Positions 43,232-51,768 are shown, counted from the first letter of the stretch. The stretch: 58,396 nt of DNA from Alphaproteobacteria bacterium (GCA_030428255.1 JAUIBT010000023.1:1-58396), one strand, 5' to 3'. The notes: a model not told the origin generated them from the sequence alone. Numbers and translations: made by a program.

Positions 43232-43660
43232 ATGGCAGACCTGGAACCGGTTCTTGCAACACTAGAGGAATACGCTGATGCTTATTGCGCGAAAGATGTT
43301 GACCGGCTCATGGCACTCTTTGTGGAGGGCGAGAATATTTCGCTGATCGGAACCGGCGGTGATGAGCTTTGCGCGGGCCGCAGCGAAGTGGCGTCGGTTT
43401 TTGAGCGAAACTTTGGTGAAGCAACCGCCAACACCTTCGAATGGGGCTGGAAACACGTCGCAATTTACGGCGACGCGGCTACGATCGCGATCTCGCTGAT
43501 CATTCACCTGACGGCCGACGGGGCCAAGCTTAGGGTTCCGGTGCGTTGGACTGTTACACTCGTCAAGACCGATGCTGGATGGAAATGGGTCCACAGGCAT
43601 GCGTCCGCAGCGGCAAGCTCACAAGATGAGGGCACCGCCTACCCGACTGATGGTGGCTAA
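43232..43660 (+). CDS. SnoaL-like/NTF2-fold protein (DUF4440-type)
   Basis: A 142-residue protein of the NTF2-like superfamily: LATLEEYADAYCAKDVDRLM at the first helix, ALFVEGENISLIGTGGDE, GRSEVASVFERNF, TFEWGWKHVAIYGDAATIAI and RWTVTLVKTDAGWKWVHRHA at the last strands. Members include polyketide cyclases, ketosteroid isomerase-like enzymes and SgcJ-type proteins; no catalytic residue set can be confirmed. AAGGA eight bases upstream sets the ATG at 43232. Confidence 0.8.
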   Translation: MADLEPVLATLEEYADAYCAKDVDRLMALFVEGENISLIGTGGDELCAGRSEVASVFERNFGEATANTFEWGWKHVAIYGDAATIAISLIIHLTADGAKLRVPVRWTVTLVKTDAGWKWVHRHASAAASSQDEGTAYPTDGG

Positions 43661-43754
43661 CTCGACTTTGAGTCTTGGGCTCCGGCACGACGCCAGATCC
43701 AAGCCCGCAAGCGCTGCACCCGTTTCGCAGCGCGCGTGACCCAGCAAGCAGACA

Positions 43755-43779
43755 CAAAAAAACCCGCACGAGGCGGGTT
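43755..43779 (-). terminator. Rho-independent terminator of tRNA-Asp
   Basis: On the minus strand AACCCGC and GCGGGTT (43761-43767 and 43773-43779) pair around a five-base loop and are followed by seven Ts. It sits 17 bases past the tRNA 3' end. The plus strand also has TTCTTTT after the stem, so it may work in both directions. Confidence 0.9.
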
Positions 43780-43795
43780 CTTTTCATGACCGGAA

Positions 43796-43872
43796 TGGCG
43801 CGAGTGACGGGGCTCGAACCCGCGACCTTCGGCGTGACAGGCCGACACTCTAACCAACTGAGCTACACCCGC
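43796..43872 (-). tRNA. tRNA-Asp (anticodon GUC)
   Basis: 77 nt including an encoded CCA. The acceptor GCGGGTG pairs with CACTCGC (one G-U), the D-arm is GCTC...GAGT-like, and the anticodon loop is CTGTCAC with GTC. The T-arm is CGGGTTCGAGCCCCG (reads GGGTTCGAGCCC), and the discriminator is G, as expected for Asp. Confidence 0.97.
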
Positions 43873-43889
43873 GCATTTCGGTGAAGCGG

Positions 43890-43918
43890 TGTGTAAGCCC
43901 CTAACTGGTTTGAGTCAA
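43890..43918 (-). promoter_or_regulatory. Candidate sigma-70 promoter of tRNA-Asp
   Basis: On the minus strand TTGACT (43918-43913) and TACACA (43895-43890) are 17 bp apart. The start of transcription would fall about 11 nt before the tRNA 5' end at 43872, a normal leader length. Confidence 0.55.
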
Positions 43919-43928
43919 CCGCAAAATC

Positions 43929-44870
43929 TTACGAAATTGGGATTTCTGACTGCAAGCGATGGAGCTGGCCGGACGGGCCTTCGATCAACAAGGAATCTGT
44001 CATCCAAGCCTGGGAATCGCGCAAGGGCGCTTGCAAGATCAAGCCGTCTGTCAGGCCCGTAAGACAGAATTGCAGGCGCTCGCCAGAAACCAAATCGTCT
44101 AGTCCCATCCAGGTCTGACAGTCCATACCCGCCGCCTGCACAGCCGCGATCTCCTCAGGCAGTTGCGGTGCCAAACGGCCAAAGCAGTCGCCCCCCATCG
44201 CCTTGGCTGCGACCGCCGAAATCACACCTTCGGGCGTTCCGCCGATCCCCATCAAAGCGTCAACGTCTTGGCCGTCCAACAGGGCTAGCATCGCCCCCAA
44301 GACATCACCGCCAGAGTTCAAGCTCACCCGTGCCCCGCTCGCCAGGATGTCCTTGATCATCTGGGCATTGCGCGGCCGCTCTAGAATATAGACCAACAGA
44401 TCGCCGACATCTTTGCCCTTGGCCCGCGCCAGTGCGTCCAAGCGATCGGCCATCGGAGCATCGGGGTCAAGCGCGCCGCGCGCCTCAGGACCAACGACCA
44501 GCTTGTCCATATAAAAGGCTGGACCGGGCTCGAACATGGCTCCGGGCTCCGCCAAAGCAATGACCGAAAATGAATTGGGCAGAGCCTTGGCGCAAAAAGT
44601 CGTGCCTTCCAACGGATCAACCGCAATATCGGCGGCCGGTCCTTGGCCTGCGCCCAACAGCTCGCCATTGTAGAGCGCTGGGGCATCGTCCTTTTCACCC
44701 TCACCGATGACAACGCGCCCGCGAAAATCAGCCGGGCCCAGCACCGCACGCAAGGCGTCAACGCAGGCACCGTCTGCGCCGTTCTTGTCCATACGGCCAA
44801 CAAAGGGCTGGGCGGCAATCGCTGCAGCAGAGGTGGCTTGCGCCAGAGTTAAAAGCGAGGGAAAGGTCAC
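43929..44870 (-). CDS. glpX: Class II fructose-1,6-bisphosphatase
   Basis: A 313-residue GlpX-type fructose bisphosphatase of gluconeogenesis. Motifs are SAAAIAAQPFVGRMDKNGAD, GRVVIGEGEKDDAPALYNGE (metal site), AVDPLEGTTFCAK, MDKLVVGPEARG, GGTPEGVISAVAAKAMGG and a conserved LTDGLILQ. Start: a GTG at 44870 with GGAG nine bases upstream is preferred; a TTG five codons earlier (44885) is in frame and also used by the long open frame. The length fits the family. It is upstream of tRNA-Asp on the same strand. Confidence 0.93.
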   Translation of the reverse strand: MTFPSLLTLAQATSAAAIAAQPFVGRMDKNGADGACVDALRAVLGPADFRGRVVIGEGEKDDAPALYNGELLGAGQGPAADIAVDPLEGTTFCAKALPNSFSVIALAEPGAMFEPGPAFYMDKLVVGPEARGALDPDAPMADRLDALARAKGKDVGDLLVYILERPRNAQMIKDILASGARVSLNSGGDVLGAMLALLDGQDVDALMGIGGTPEGVISAVAAKAMGGDCFGRLAPQLPEEIAAVQAAGMDCQTWMGLDDLVSGERLQFCLTGLTDGLILQAPLRDSQAWMTDSLLIEGPSGQLHRLQSEIPIS

Positions 44871-45214
44871 GAGGGCAGGCTCCAAAGGGCTGAAGTCACA
44901 TCATAGCAAACCGGTGCCCCCTTAGGCATGAGGAAAGCAGCGGCAAACTTGGACAAAAAGGCGGGCAGCAGGTGCGCCCGTCGCCCGCTCTATGTGCCAG
45001 GAAAGCCCTCCTCGATCAAGATAGGCAGGATCAGGTTGGGCCGCCAGTCGGCAATCGAAGGGCATGCGCGAATGGCAACCCCCTGGCGGGCAAGAACACG
45101 CCAAAACCTCCGGCCCTGGCTGCATCCAAGTCAAGGCGAGACTTCAAGTCACCGCCGAACCATCACACCGTCAAGGGCCAAGCTTAGCCGGGTCCGCGCC
45201 CCAGCCCGTCAGCA
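44871..45214. other. Intergenic region between glpX and the sigma-54 regulator
   Basis: 344 bp. Open frames on the plus strand are Arg/Pro/Ser-rich shadows with no ribosome-binding site. No repeat or terminator with a T-run was found. Confidence 0.4.
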
Positions 45215-47029
45215 CTAGGCGCGCGCGGCGGCGGCGGCAGCGCGTTCTTCTTGCGCCCGCTTACGCTTTTCCTGCGCTTCCCAGGCCTGCTTTTTGCGGT
45301 AAATGGTCGAAGCGGAGATGCCCAGCAAATTGGCGGCTTTAGGAATATTTCCACCACAGGAGTCGATAGCCTCCAAAATGGCTTCCTTCTCGGTCTCCCA
45401 CAAAGGCTTAATCTCGCGCTCTTTGCTCTCTTCAGCTTCTGCCTCGCCATTGATCGGGAAATCGGAAGCAAAAGCCGCTCGACCGCCATCGTGCAGGCCT
45501 GCGACGTTCAGCGGGTGGACCTGACCCATCGCCTGTCCCTGTCCCTGTCCCTGTCCTTGTCCTTGGGCGTGGCCGTTGCCGTTGGCGTGCTGGCTCGGGG
45601 GCTGGCCGTTGAAAGACCGCATCATGGCAGGGTTCGCGCCTGCGGGGCCGCCCTCGCCTTGCTGACCGGGGTAGGCCGCAGCATTGGAGTAGCCAGGCGG
45701 AACGGCATAGCCCTGTCCAACATAACCGCCCGCCATGGCTGGCACCGCCATGTGGGGCACCGGCATCATGCCCATTTCACGCGCCAGGCTGGGGTTGAAC
45801 TGAGCAAAGCGGTGGGTGCTTTCATTCATGGCCTGCTCGGAATCCAGGGGAGCGGGCAGCATGGTGACGCTCACCTCTCCGCCATCGTTGAGCACCACCA
45901 AGTTGCGCACGATGTTTTGCAATTGGCGCACGTTGCCGGGCCAAGAGAACTTCAACAAGCGCTCGGCGGCATCGGGATCAAAGCCGCTGAAGGATTTCTT
46001 TTCCTGCGCCGCGTAGCTCTTCAAGAAGGTGTTGGCCAAGGCCAAGATGTCGTCGCCACGCTCACGCAAGGGCGGCATGGCAATCGGCAGCACGTGTAAA
46101 CGGTAGTAAAGGTCTTCGCGGAAGCGGCCAGCGCCGATCTCCTCCAGCGGGTCTTTGTTGGTCGCGCAGATAAAGCGGATGTCCACTTTCTCCTGCTTTG
46201 ACGAGCCCACCTTAGCAAAGGTGCCGGTCTGGACGAAGCGCAACAGCTTGGACTGCAGGTGCAGGTCCAATTCACAAATCTCGTCCAGGAACAGGGTCGA
46301 GCCGTCGGCGCGGGTGGCTGCGCCGTCGTGATTGGTAACAGCGCCAGTAAAGGCCCCTTTGACGTGGCCGAAAATCTCGGACTCCAGCAGCGTTTTCGGG
46401 ATGGCCGCACAGTTGATGGCCACCATCTCCTTATCTTTGCGGTCCGACAGATCGTGCAGGGCGCGGGCGGCCACTTCTTTGCCGGTGCCGCTCTCGCCCA
46501 GAATAAAGATGCTGGCGTTGGAGGGTGCCGCGCGCTCGATCATGCGATAGACCATCTGCATGGGCTTAGAGCTGCCGACGAAGCCTTGGAAGGTGTCGTG
46601 ATAGCTGACCTTGTTCTGAGCCACCTGTCGCTTGACTTCGCGCTTGGTCAGCGCCGAGCGCAGGGTTTGCACCAGCCGGTCACGATTGAAGGGCTTGACC
46701 AGGAAGTCGTAGGCCCCGCCACGCATGGTCTCCACCGCCGTGTTGATCGAGGCATGGGCCGTAATCATAATGGCCGCGGTGGGCAGTTTGCGGTCGTTGA
46801 CCGCGCGCAGCACTTCGGTGCCCAGCATATCGGGCAGGCGGATATCCAACAGCACGGCGTCGGGCACATCGCTGTCCAAATAGTCCAGCGCTTCACGACC
46901 GGTCGAAACGTGGTCAACCTCCACGCCCTCATCGTGCAAATAATGCGCGTAGAGGTCTGCCAAGGATCGCTCGTCTTCAACTAGCAAGACTCTAGGCTTT
47001 TCAGAACTGACGGGTACAATGCTGCTCAT
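45215..47029 (-). CDS. Sigma-54-dependent response regulator (NtrC/LuxO type) with disordered linker
   Basis: A 604-residue bacterial enhancer-binding protein. The receiver domain has LLVEDERSLADLY, phospho-acceptor Asp in AVLLDIRLPDMLG and Lys in FLVKPFNRD. The AAA+ domain has the Walker A LGESGTGKEVAARALH, the sigma-54 contact loop VKGAFTGAVTNHDGA (GAFTGA), the Walker B STLFLDEICELDLHLQ and FREDLYYRLHVLPIAMPPLR. A low-complexity linker of about 120 residues follows, rich in Gly/Gln/Ala/Pro/Met with GQGQGQGQGQ. A Fis-type helix-turn-helix ends the protein (AANLLGISASTIYRKKQAW) with an acidic/Ala tail. The ATG at 47029 is preferred over a TTG six codons earlier. LuxO-like layout; no cognate kinase gene is adjacent. 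Confidence 0.93.
   Translation of the reverse strand: MSSIVPVSSEKPRVLLVEDERSLADLYAHYLHDEGVEVDHVSTGREALDYLDSDVPDAVLLDIRLPDMLGTEVLRAVNDRKLPTAAIMITAHASINTAVETMRGGAYDFLVKPFNRDRLVQTLRSALTKREVKRQVAQNKVSYHDTFQGFVGSSKPMQMVYRMIERAAPSNASIFILGESGTGKEVAARALHDLSDRKDKEMVAINCAAIPKTLLESEIFGHVKGAFTGAVTNHDGAATRADGSTLFLDEICELDLHLQSKLLRFVQTGTFAKVGSSKQEKVDIRFICATNKDPLEEIGAGRFREDLYYRLHVLPIAMPPLRERGDDILALANTFLKSYAAQEKKSFSGFDPDAAERLLKFSWPGNVRQLQNIVRNLVVLNDGGEVSVTMLPAPLDSEQAMNESTHRFAQFNPSLAREMGMMPVPHMAVPAMAGGYVGQGYAVPPGYSNAAAYPGQQGEGGPAGANPAMMRSFNGQPPSQHANGNGHAQGQGQGQGQGQAMGQVHPLNVAGLHDGGRAAFASDFPINGEAEAEESKEREIKPLWETEKEAILEAIDSCGGNIPKAANLLGISASTIYRKKQAWEAQEKRKRAQEERAAAAAARA
45533..45562. repeat. Hexanucleotide repeat inside the sigma-54 regulator
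   Basis: Four CTGTCC units and one TTGTCC unit in a row. On the coding strand they encode Gln-Gly pairs in the disordered linker. Gain or loss of units keeps the frame, changing only linker length. Confidence 0.85.
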
Positions 47030-47458
47030 AGGGCTCTCAACGCGCAAGAAATTTCGAATTCTTCTTTGTTTTTCAATAATTTATTTTAGGTGAGAAAAAT
47101 TCGCAATCTGCCAAAAATTTTTCGTGAGCCAATGATAAATGGCCTTTGCAATTTGCACAACGCTCACAAATCTGGGGATGAGCGCCAAACGACTCGGCAC
47201 CGATCTGCTGCGGATGCCGCAGGGCCGCCGTGCCTTGCCGAGCCCCGATGCGCTGGAAAATGCTCCCGCCTCCCGGCGATCGAGGCCTTGGATGCTGGCG
47301 CGCCGAGCCAGATTTGACGCTCGGTTTTGGGGCCAAGGCCCTTGCGGCGCGGCGCAGGGATTTGCTAAGCAGCCTAACAAAAGCCCGCGCCGTTTGGCTC
47401 CGCTCGACACAAACGGCTGCTTTGGGCCCCTCTAAGCCTGCCCATTGAAGGAAGCTCC
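47030..47458. other. Divergent intergenic region between the sigma-54 regulator and secB
   Basis: 429 bp. The left part (about 47060-47130) is AT-rich, with TTTTTCAATAATTTATTTTA and AAAAATTTTT, fitting promoters for the regulator. Several overlapping open frames across 47090-47450 are shadows without ribosome-binding sites. No sigma-54 (GG-N10-GC) site could be called with confidence. Confidence 0.4.
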
Positions 47459-48001
47459 ATGTCCGACGAAACCAACTCAGCTGCCGACGCGGCTGCGCAA
47501 GACCAAACCGCGCAAGACCAAACCGCCCAAGAGCAAAACAAGCAAGCCGCCCAGCCGCCGATCCAGATCCGCGCTCAGTTCGTGCGCGACGTCTCTTTCG
47601 AAGCGCCCAACGGCCCGCTGCCCCTGGTCGGCGCGCAACAGCAGCCCGCCATCAGCGTCAACATGAACATCAAGCACCGTCCCGTTCCCCAGATCGGGCA
47701 CGAGGTGATCTTGTCGCTGACCGCAGAGAGCAAGCTGGGCAACACCACGCTGTTCCTGGCCGAAGTTCACTACGCCGCTTTGGTCACCCTGTCAGAAGGT
47801 ATGAACGAGCAAGCCGTGGGTGCTGCTTTGGTGATCGAAGTGCCGCGCCTGATCTTCCCTTATGTGCGCCGCATCGCTTCGGATTTGGTGATTGAGGGTG
47901 GCTTCCCGCCGCTGGCTTTGAACCCGGTTGATTTTGTCGCCTTTGCCCGCAATGCGCAGGTTGAAACCGCCAGCAAGCCAGACGACGCAACACTGCAATA
48001 A
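47459..48001 (+). CDS. secB: Protein-export chaperone
   Basis: A 180-residue SecB, the tetrameric chaperone that holds precursors for SecA. An acidic Gln/Asp/Ala-rich N-terminal tail (AQDQTAQDQTAQEQNKQAAQ) precedes the fold. Conserved parts are IRAQFVRDVSFEAPNGP, NIKHRPVPQIGHEVILSLTA, AEVHYAALVTLSEG, PRLIFPYVRRIASDLVIEGG and PPLALNPVDFVAFARNA. AAGGAAG before the ATG at 47459 is the ribosome-binding site. SecA with its SecB-binding zinc tail is present in this window. The tail repeats are longer than usual. Confidence 0.96.
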   Translation: MSDETNSAADAAAQDQTAQDQTAQEQNKQAAQPPIQIRAQFVRDVSFEAPNGPLPLVGAQQQPAISVNMNIKHRPVPQIGHEVILSLTAESKLGNTTLFLAEVHYAALVTLSEGMNEQAVGAALVIEVPRLIFPYVRRIASDLVIEGGFPPLALNPVDFVAFARNAQVETASKPDDATLQ

Positions 48002-48067
48002 GGCGCTGCCGGCCCAGCTTGGGGTCCCAGCTCCCGCTTGCCTCGACCTAATCCTAAGGAGGGCGCT

Positions 48068-49012
48068 ATGCCCAAGATCATCGTCTCTGACTCAGCCAGC
48101 CTGGTCGATCGTTGGATTCAGGCCCTGCTTGAGCGTCGTCCGGACCTTGAGGCTGTGCCTGTGGCCGCGCTGGGAGACGATGAGGCCGCGCGGGCCAGCG
48201 TGGACTATGCGCTGATTTGGGCGCCCAAGCCGGGCCTTTTGGCCTCGCTGCCCAATCTCAAGCTGATTGTATCGGTGGGCGCGGGGCTGGATCACCTGAC
48301 CAGCGACCCCGACCTGCCGCGCCACATCCCCACAGTGCGCATGGTCGATCCAGGTCTGACCCAAGGCATGAGCGAATACTGCACCTGGGGGGTCTTGAGC
48401 CTGCATCGCTTGTTTGTACCGTTGCTCAACGCCCAGGCCAGCGGCGTTTGGGACGTGGTGCATGCACCCATCGCCAGCAATGTCCGGGTGGGTGTGCTGG
48501 GCTTTGGCGTGTTGGGCAGCAAGACCGGTGAGGCGCTGCAGGCCCTGGGTTTCCAGGTCTGCGGCTGGTCGCGCAGCCCCAAACAGCACGACAGTATCCC
48601 GCTGTATCACGGCGAAGACGGCCTGCGTGAGGTCTTGGCCACCTGCGATCACCTGGTTCTGCTCATGCCCGCAACGCCCGAGACCTATAAGATCATCAAT
48701 GCCGACTTTTTGGCGCGTTGTAAGCCCGGCGTTGGCATCGTCAATGCGGGCCGCGGAAGCCTGATCGACGACGCGGCGCTGTTGCAGGCCCTAGCCAGCG
48801 GCCAAGCGGGCGGCGCTGTGCTGGATGTCTTCCACCAAGAGCCGCTGCCCAGCGACCACCCCTATTGGGCGCATCCCAAGGTGATCGTCACGCCGCACGT
48901 AGCCGCTTTGACCTATCCTGAGACCGGAGCCGACCACGTGGCTGCGGCCATCGCTGCGCTGGAGGCTGGCGCTCCGCTGCCTGCGGTGGTCGATTGGGAC
49001 CGCGGATACTGA
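48068..49012 (+). CDS. Glyoxylate/hydroxypyruvate reductase-like D-2-hydroxyacid dehydrogenase
   Basis: A 314-residue NAD(P)-dependent dehydrogenase of the GhrA group. Motifs are LKLIVSVGAGLDHL in the substrate domain, VRVGVLGFGVLGSKTGEALQ (GxGxxG Rossmann), LVLLMPATPETYKIINADFL, GIVNAGRGSLIDDAALLQAL (catalytic Arg), GGAVLDVFHQEPLPSDHPYW (catalytic Glu in the QEPLP region) and VTPHVAALTYPETGAD (catalytic His). TAAGGAGG upstream sets the ATG at 48068. Its stop codon is the first base of dispersed repeat A. Confidence 0.9.
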   Translation: MPKIIVSDSASLVDRWIQALLERRPDLEAVPVAALGDDEAARASVDYALIWAPKPGLLASLPNLKLIVSVGAGLDHLTSDPDLPRHIPTVRMVDPGLTQGMSEYCTWGVLSLHRLFVPLLNAQASGVWDVVHAPIASNVRVGVLGFGVLGSKTGEALQALGFQVCGWSRSPKQHDSIPLYHGEDGLREVLATCDHLVLLMPATPETYKIINADFLARCKPGVGIVNAGRGSLIDDAALLQALASGQAGGAVLDVFHQEPLPSDHPYWAHPKVIVTPHVAALTYPETGADHVAAAIAALEAGAPLPAVVDWDRGY

Positions 49013-49100
49013 TAGGAACGCCGCGCCGCATGAGCTACTGAGCCGCCAGATACCTCTTTGCTCTCCATGTCGATTGAGGGCGTCGCACGGCATGGAACGG
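49011..49100 (+). repeat. Copy A of the ~90-nt dispersed element
   Basis: TGATAGGAACGCCGCGCC, TGAGCCGCCAGATACCTCTT and GCACGGCATGGAACGG are shared in order with copy B (50131-50222), about 80% identical overall by eye. It starts within the stop codon of the upstream dehydrogenase. Confidence 0.85.
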
Positions 49101-49107
49101 CTTGGGC

Positions 49108-50043
49108 CTATTCCCACTCCATTTCAGCATAGACTTGCTGGGCATTGCGGCCCGCAAGAGCCTCAAACTGGGCCAAGTGGGCAAAGGCACTTTGGTCGAT
49201 TTGGGTCGAGCCCTGCATGTCGCCGCCATCTTCGATATAAGCGCCCATGACCCTGCGCAGGGTCTTGAGATAGTCCAAGGTCTCGGCGGTCGCGCGCGTC
49301 AGATCGGTCGGATGGCCGTGGCCCGGAACGATGTGCTTGGGCTGGTAGGCGGCCATGGCCTCAAACACCTCAATCCAACGGCCCGCGTGCGATTGCGCAC
49401 CGACGCCCAACAGGCGCTCGGTATAGACAATATCGCCGGTAAACATGACGCCCTGTGCTGGCAGCCAAACAAAGCTGTCGCCGGGCGTATGCGCCTGGCC
49501 GACGTGGTGGAGCTGGATCTCAACACCGCCAACGGTGAGGCTGTGGCTCTCTTCGAAAGTCTGATCGGCGTAGGACGGTTGCGTGCCTTTGAGGGCCTCG
49601 CCCAGCAGCGCTGACAGCGCGCTGAGCTGCACGGAGCCGCGCTCGCGATGGTCTGCGACTGCGGCAGATGAGGCAATAACCGTCGCGCCCTTGGCCTGCC
49701 AAAAGCCATTGCCCAGCCAGCGATGATCCTGGCCGCCGGTATTGATGACATGCGTGACCTGGCAATCGCTGAGGGTGGCGATGGTCTGGGCCAGCGCCTT
49801 GGCACCCTGCCACGAGCCGCCGGGATCGACCAGCACACAGCCCACCTCGGTGATGATCAGCCCGAAGGTGGCGTTGTTGGCCAGGTTGTCCGGGTTGCGT
49901 TGCTCGTGCGGGCCGACCAGGGCGAACATGCCGGGCGCAACCTGGATCGGCTTGAGGGAAGCAATCTGGAGGGAGGCAGCCTGGCTTGCCGCAGCGCTCA
50001 GCGCAAGCATCGAAGCAGCTAGGGTAGCGAATATTAAACGCAT
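49108..50043 (-). CDS. Periplasmic MBL-fold protein lacking the canonical HxHxDH histidines
   Basis: A 311-residue exported metallo-beta-lactamase-fold protein. The signal peptide covers residues 1-22 (IFATLAASMLALSAAASQA). The fold is clear: APGMFALVGPHEQRNPDN, ATFGLIITEVGCVLVDPGGSWQGAK, then the site HVINTGGQDHRWLGNGFW where HxHxDH is normally found. Here both leading His are absent (TGGQDH), leaving Asp and the last His. The later metal motifs are kept: HHVGQAHTPGDSFVWLP, MFTGDIVYTERLLG and IVPGHGHPTD. The family could use one metal, a different ligand set, or have lost activity. SoxH-type relatives carry a similar segment, from memory. AGAGGA precedes the ATG at 50043. It is bracketed by copies A and B of the dispersed element. 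Confidence 0.82.
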   Translation of the reverse strand: MRLIFATLAASMLALSAAASQAASLQIASLKPIQVAPGMFALVGPHEQRNPDNLANNATFGLIITEVGCVLVDPGGSWQGAKALAQTIATLSDCQVTHVINTGGQDHRWLGNGFWQAKGATVIASSAAVADHRERGSVQLSALSALLGEALKGTQPSYADQTFEESHSLTVGGVEIQLHHVGQAHTPGDSFVWLPAQGVMFTGDIVYTERLLGVGAQSHAGRWIEVFEAMAAYQPKHIVPGHGHPTDLTRATAETLDYLKTLRRVMGAYIEDGGDMQGSTQIDQSAFAHLAQFEALAGRNAQQVYAEMEWE

Positions 50044-50130
50044 GGCAAAATCCTCTGGCGCAGGCGGTTGACGGTCTGCGCCCAGGCTAGGGGGCCACCG
50101 CCCCTGCTGCTAGAGACGAATGATCGCGTC

Positions 50131-50222
50131 CTGATAGGAACGCCGCGCCACATTGACGGCTGAGCCGCCAGATACGTCTTTGCCATCCAAGTCGAATGAG
50201 AGCGTTGCACGGCATGGAGCGG
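50131..50222 (+). repeat. Copy B of the ~90-nt dispersed element
   Basis: In the same orientation as copy A, about 1.1 kb away, so the MBL-fold gene lies between two direct repeats. The core reads AAGTCGAATGAGAGCGTTGC followed by ACGGCATGGAGCGG. Confidence 0.85.
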
Positions 50223-50235
50223 CCCGGCTTGGGTA

Positions 50236-51666
50236 TTAGGCGGGTCCGCCGCGCCGACCGCGTGCCAACTGGCTGCGCAAGAAACTCAGCACGGCATAGG
50301 CGCCCATCAGCTCACCGCCTTTGGGGCGACCGGGCCGGGTGTCGGGGTTCCATGCGTTGGTGTCCATGTGCAGCCAGGGCGTTTCAGGGCTGACAAAGCG
50401 TTGCAGGAACAAAGCCGCGGTGATGGCCCCGCCCAGATTGGCCGAGGGCATGTTGTTGAGATCGGCGACGCTGGAGCTCAAATAGCGCTCGTAGCCTGCA
50501 TACAGCGGCATGTTCCACACCAGGTCGCCGCAGCCTTGCGACTGAGCCTGCAAGCGCGCGGCCAGCTCGGCGTCGTTGGCAAAGAAGGCCGGCACCTCGG
50601 CGCCCATGGCCACCCGGGCAGCGCCGGTCAAAGTGGCGAAGTCGAACAGCAAGTCGGGCTTCTCGTCGACGGCGTCGGCCAGGGCATCGGCCAGGATCAG
50701 CCGTCCCTCAGCATCCGTGTTGCCCACTTCAACGCTCAGGCCCTTGCGGGTCTGGATCACATCTTGCGGACGCATGGCCATGTCAGACACGGTGTTCTCA
50801 ACCGAAGCAATCAGCACTCGCAGCCGCATCGGCAGGCCAAGCTGCATAATCATCGAGGCCAGGCCCAACGCATAGGCCGAGCCCCCCATGTCCTTTTTCA
50901 TGGTGGCCATGGCTCCGGCGGGCTTGATGTCCATGCCGCCCGTGTCAAAGGTTACGCCTTTGCCCACCAGGGTTATCAGGGGCCCAGCCTTGCCCCACCG
51001 CAACTCGATCAGGCGCGGCGCACGGCTGGCGTCTGACACCACCCCCGCACCCACTGCATAGATGGCCGGGTAATTCTTGGCCAGCAACTGCCGCCCGACC
51101 AAGCTGGCGACCTGCGCACCGTGGGCTTTGGCCAGATCGCGGGCGGCTTGCTCCAGCGCCTGTGGGGTCAGGATATTGGCGGGCAGATTGACCAGATCCC
51201 GCCCCAAGGCGATGCCCTCGGCCACCGCCAGAACCAGCGCGCGGTCGGCCTTTCTGGGCCACACCAGGTTGCGTGCCTCCATGCGGCGTGACGCGGGCGC
51301 ACCCTCCTTGATGGGGGCGACCTGGTAATGGGCCAGCGCCCAGCCGATGGCCAAGGCCGTGGCTTCTTGCGCGGTTTCGGGCTCGTCCGCCAAGCGATAG
51401 CGACCAGGGGGCAAGATCGCGGGCAGGCTCGCCAAGGCCCAGAGCGCGGGCTCGCCGCCCGGGCGCATCAAGACTTTGCCAAGCTGTCCGCCAGCGTCCG
51501 GCACCAACAGGTGTTTGGCCTTACCCTCCAAGAAGCCACTGGACTTGATCCACGCCTTTTCAAAGGGCTCAAAGTCGCGCAGCGCGGCGCGCGGCCCGCT
51601 GTCCTCAAAGGTCATCAAGGCGACGGTGTCGCGATTGGCGCGCGCGTGGAACAGATCAGAATACAT
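50236..51666 (-). CDS. Leucyl aminopeptidase family (M17) protein
   Basis: A 476-residue M17 metallopeptidase. The two-metal site is spread over VGKGVTFDTGGMDIKPAGAM (Lys and Asp ligands), MKKDMGGSAYALG and the family signature NTDAEGRLILADALADA. Further marks are ADLNNMPSANLGGAITAALF and HMDTNAWNPDTRPGRPKGGE near the C-terminus. The family cleaves N-terminal residues from peptides and is cytoplasmic. The N-terminal ~180 residues (LFHARANRDTVALMTFED) form the less conserved domain. No strong ribosome-binding site precedes the ATG at 51666; later ATGs are possible. Confidence 0.92.
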   Translation of the reverse strand: MYSDLFHARANRDTVALMTFEDSGPRAALRDFEPFEKAWIKSSGFLEGKAKHLLVPDAGGQLGKVLMRPGGEPALWALASLPAILPPGRYRLADEPETAQEATALAIGWALAHYQVAPIKEGAPASRRMEARNLVWPRKADRALVLAVAEGIALGRDLVNLPANILTPQALEQAARDLAKAHGAQVASLVGRQLLAKNYPAIYAVGAGVVSDASRAPRLIELRWGKAGPLITLVGKGVTFDTGGMDIKPAGAMATMKKDMGGSAYALGLASMIMQLGLPMRLRVLIASVENTVSDMAMRPQDVIQTRKGLSVEVGNTDAEGRLILADALADAVDEKPDLLFDFATLTGAARVAMGAEVPAFFANDAELAARLQAQSQGCGDLVWNMPLYAGYERYLSSSVADLNNMPSANLGGAITAALFLQRFVSPETPWLHMDTNAWNPDTRPGRPKGGELMGAYAVLSFLRSQLARGRRGGPA

Positions 51667-51733
51667 GCAAGACAGCTCACGGATGGGGGAATGGTAAGAC
51701 GGCCAGGCTAAGCAGCGAGAGGGAAAAGACCAA

Positions 51734-51768
51734 CAAAAAAAGGCGACCGCAAAGCTGCAATCGCCTTT
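51734..51768 (-). terminator. Rho-independent terminator of the dnaK-dnaJ unit
   Basis: On the minus strand AAAGGCGA and TCGCCTTT (51761-51768 and 51739-51746) pair, with partial inner pairing, and are followed by a run of Ts. It lies 31 bp past the dnaJ stop and before the aminopeptidase start. Confidence 0.88.

Noticed and set aside
44928-45218. A 96-codon open frame upstream of the sigma-54 regulator
   Set aside because: It is Arg/Pro/Ser-rich without a ribosome-binding site or family resemblance, and overlaps the end of the regulator gene.
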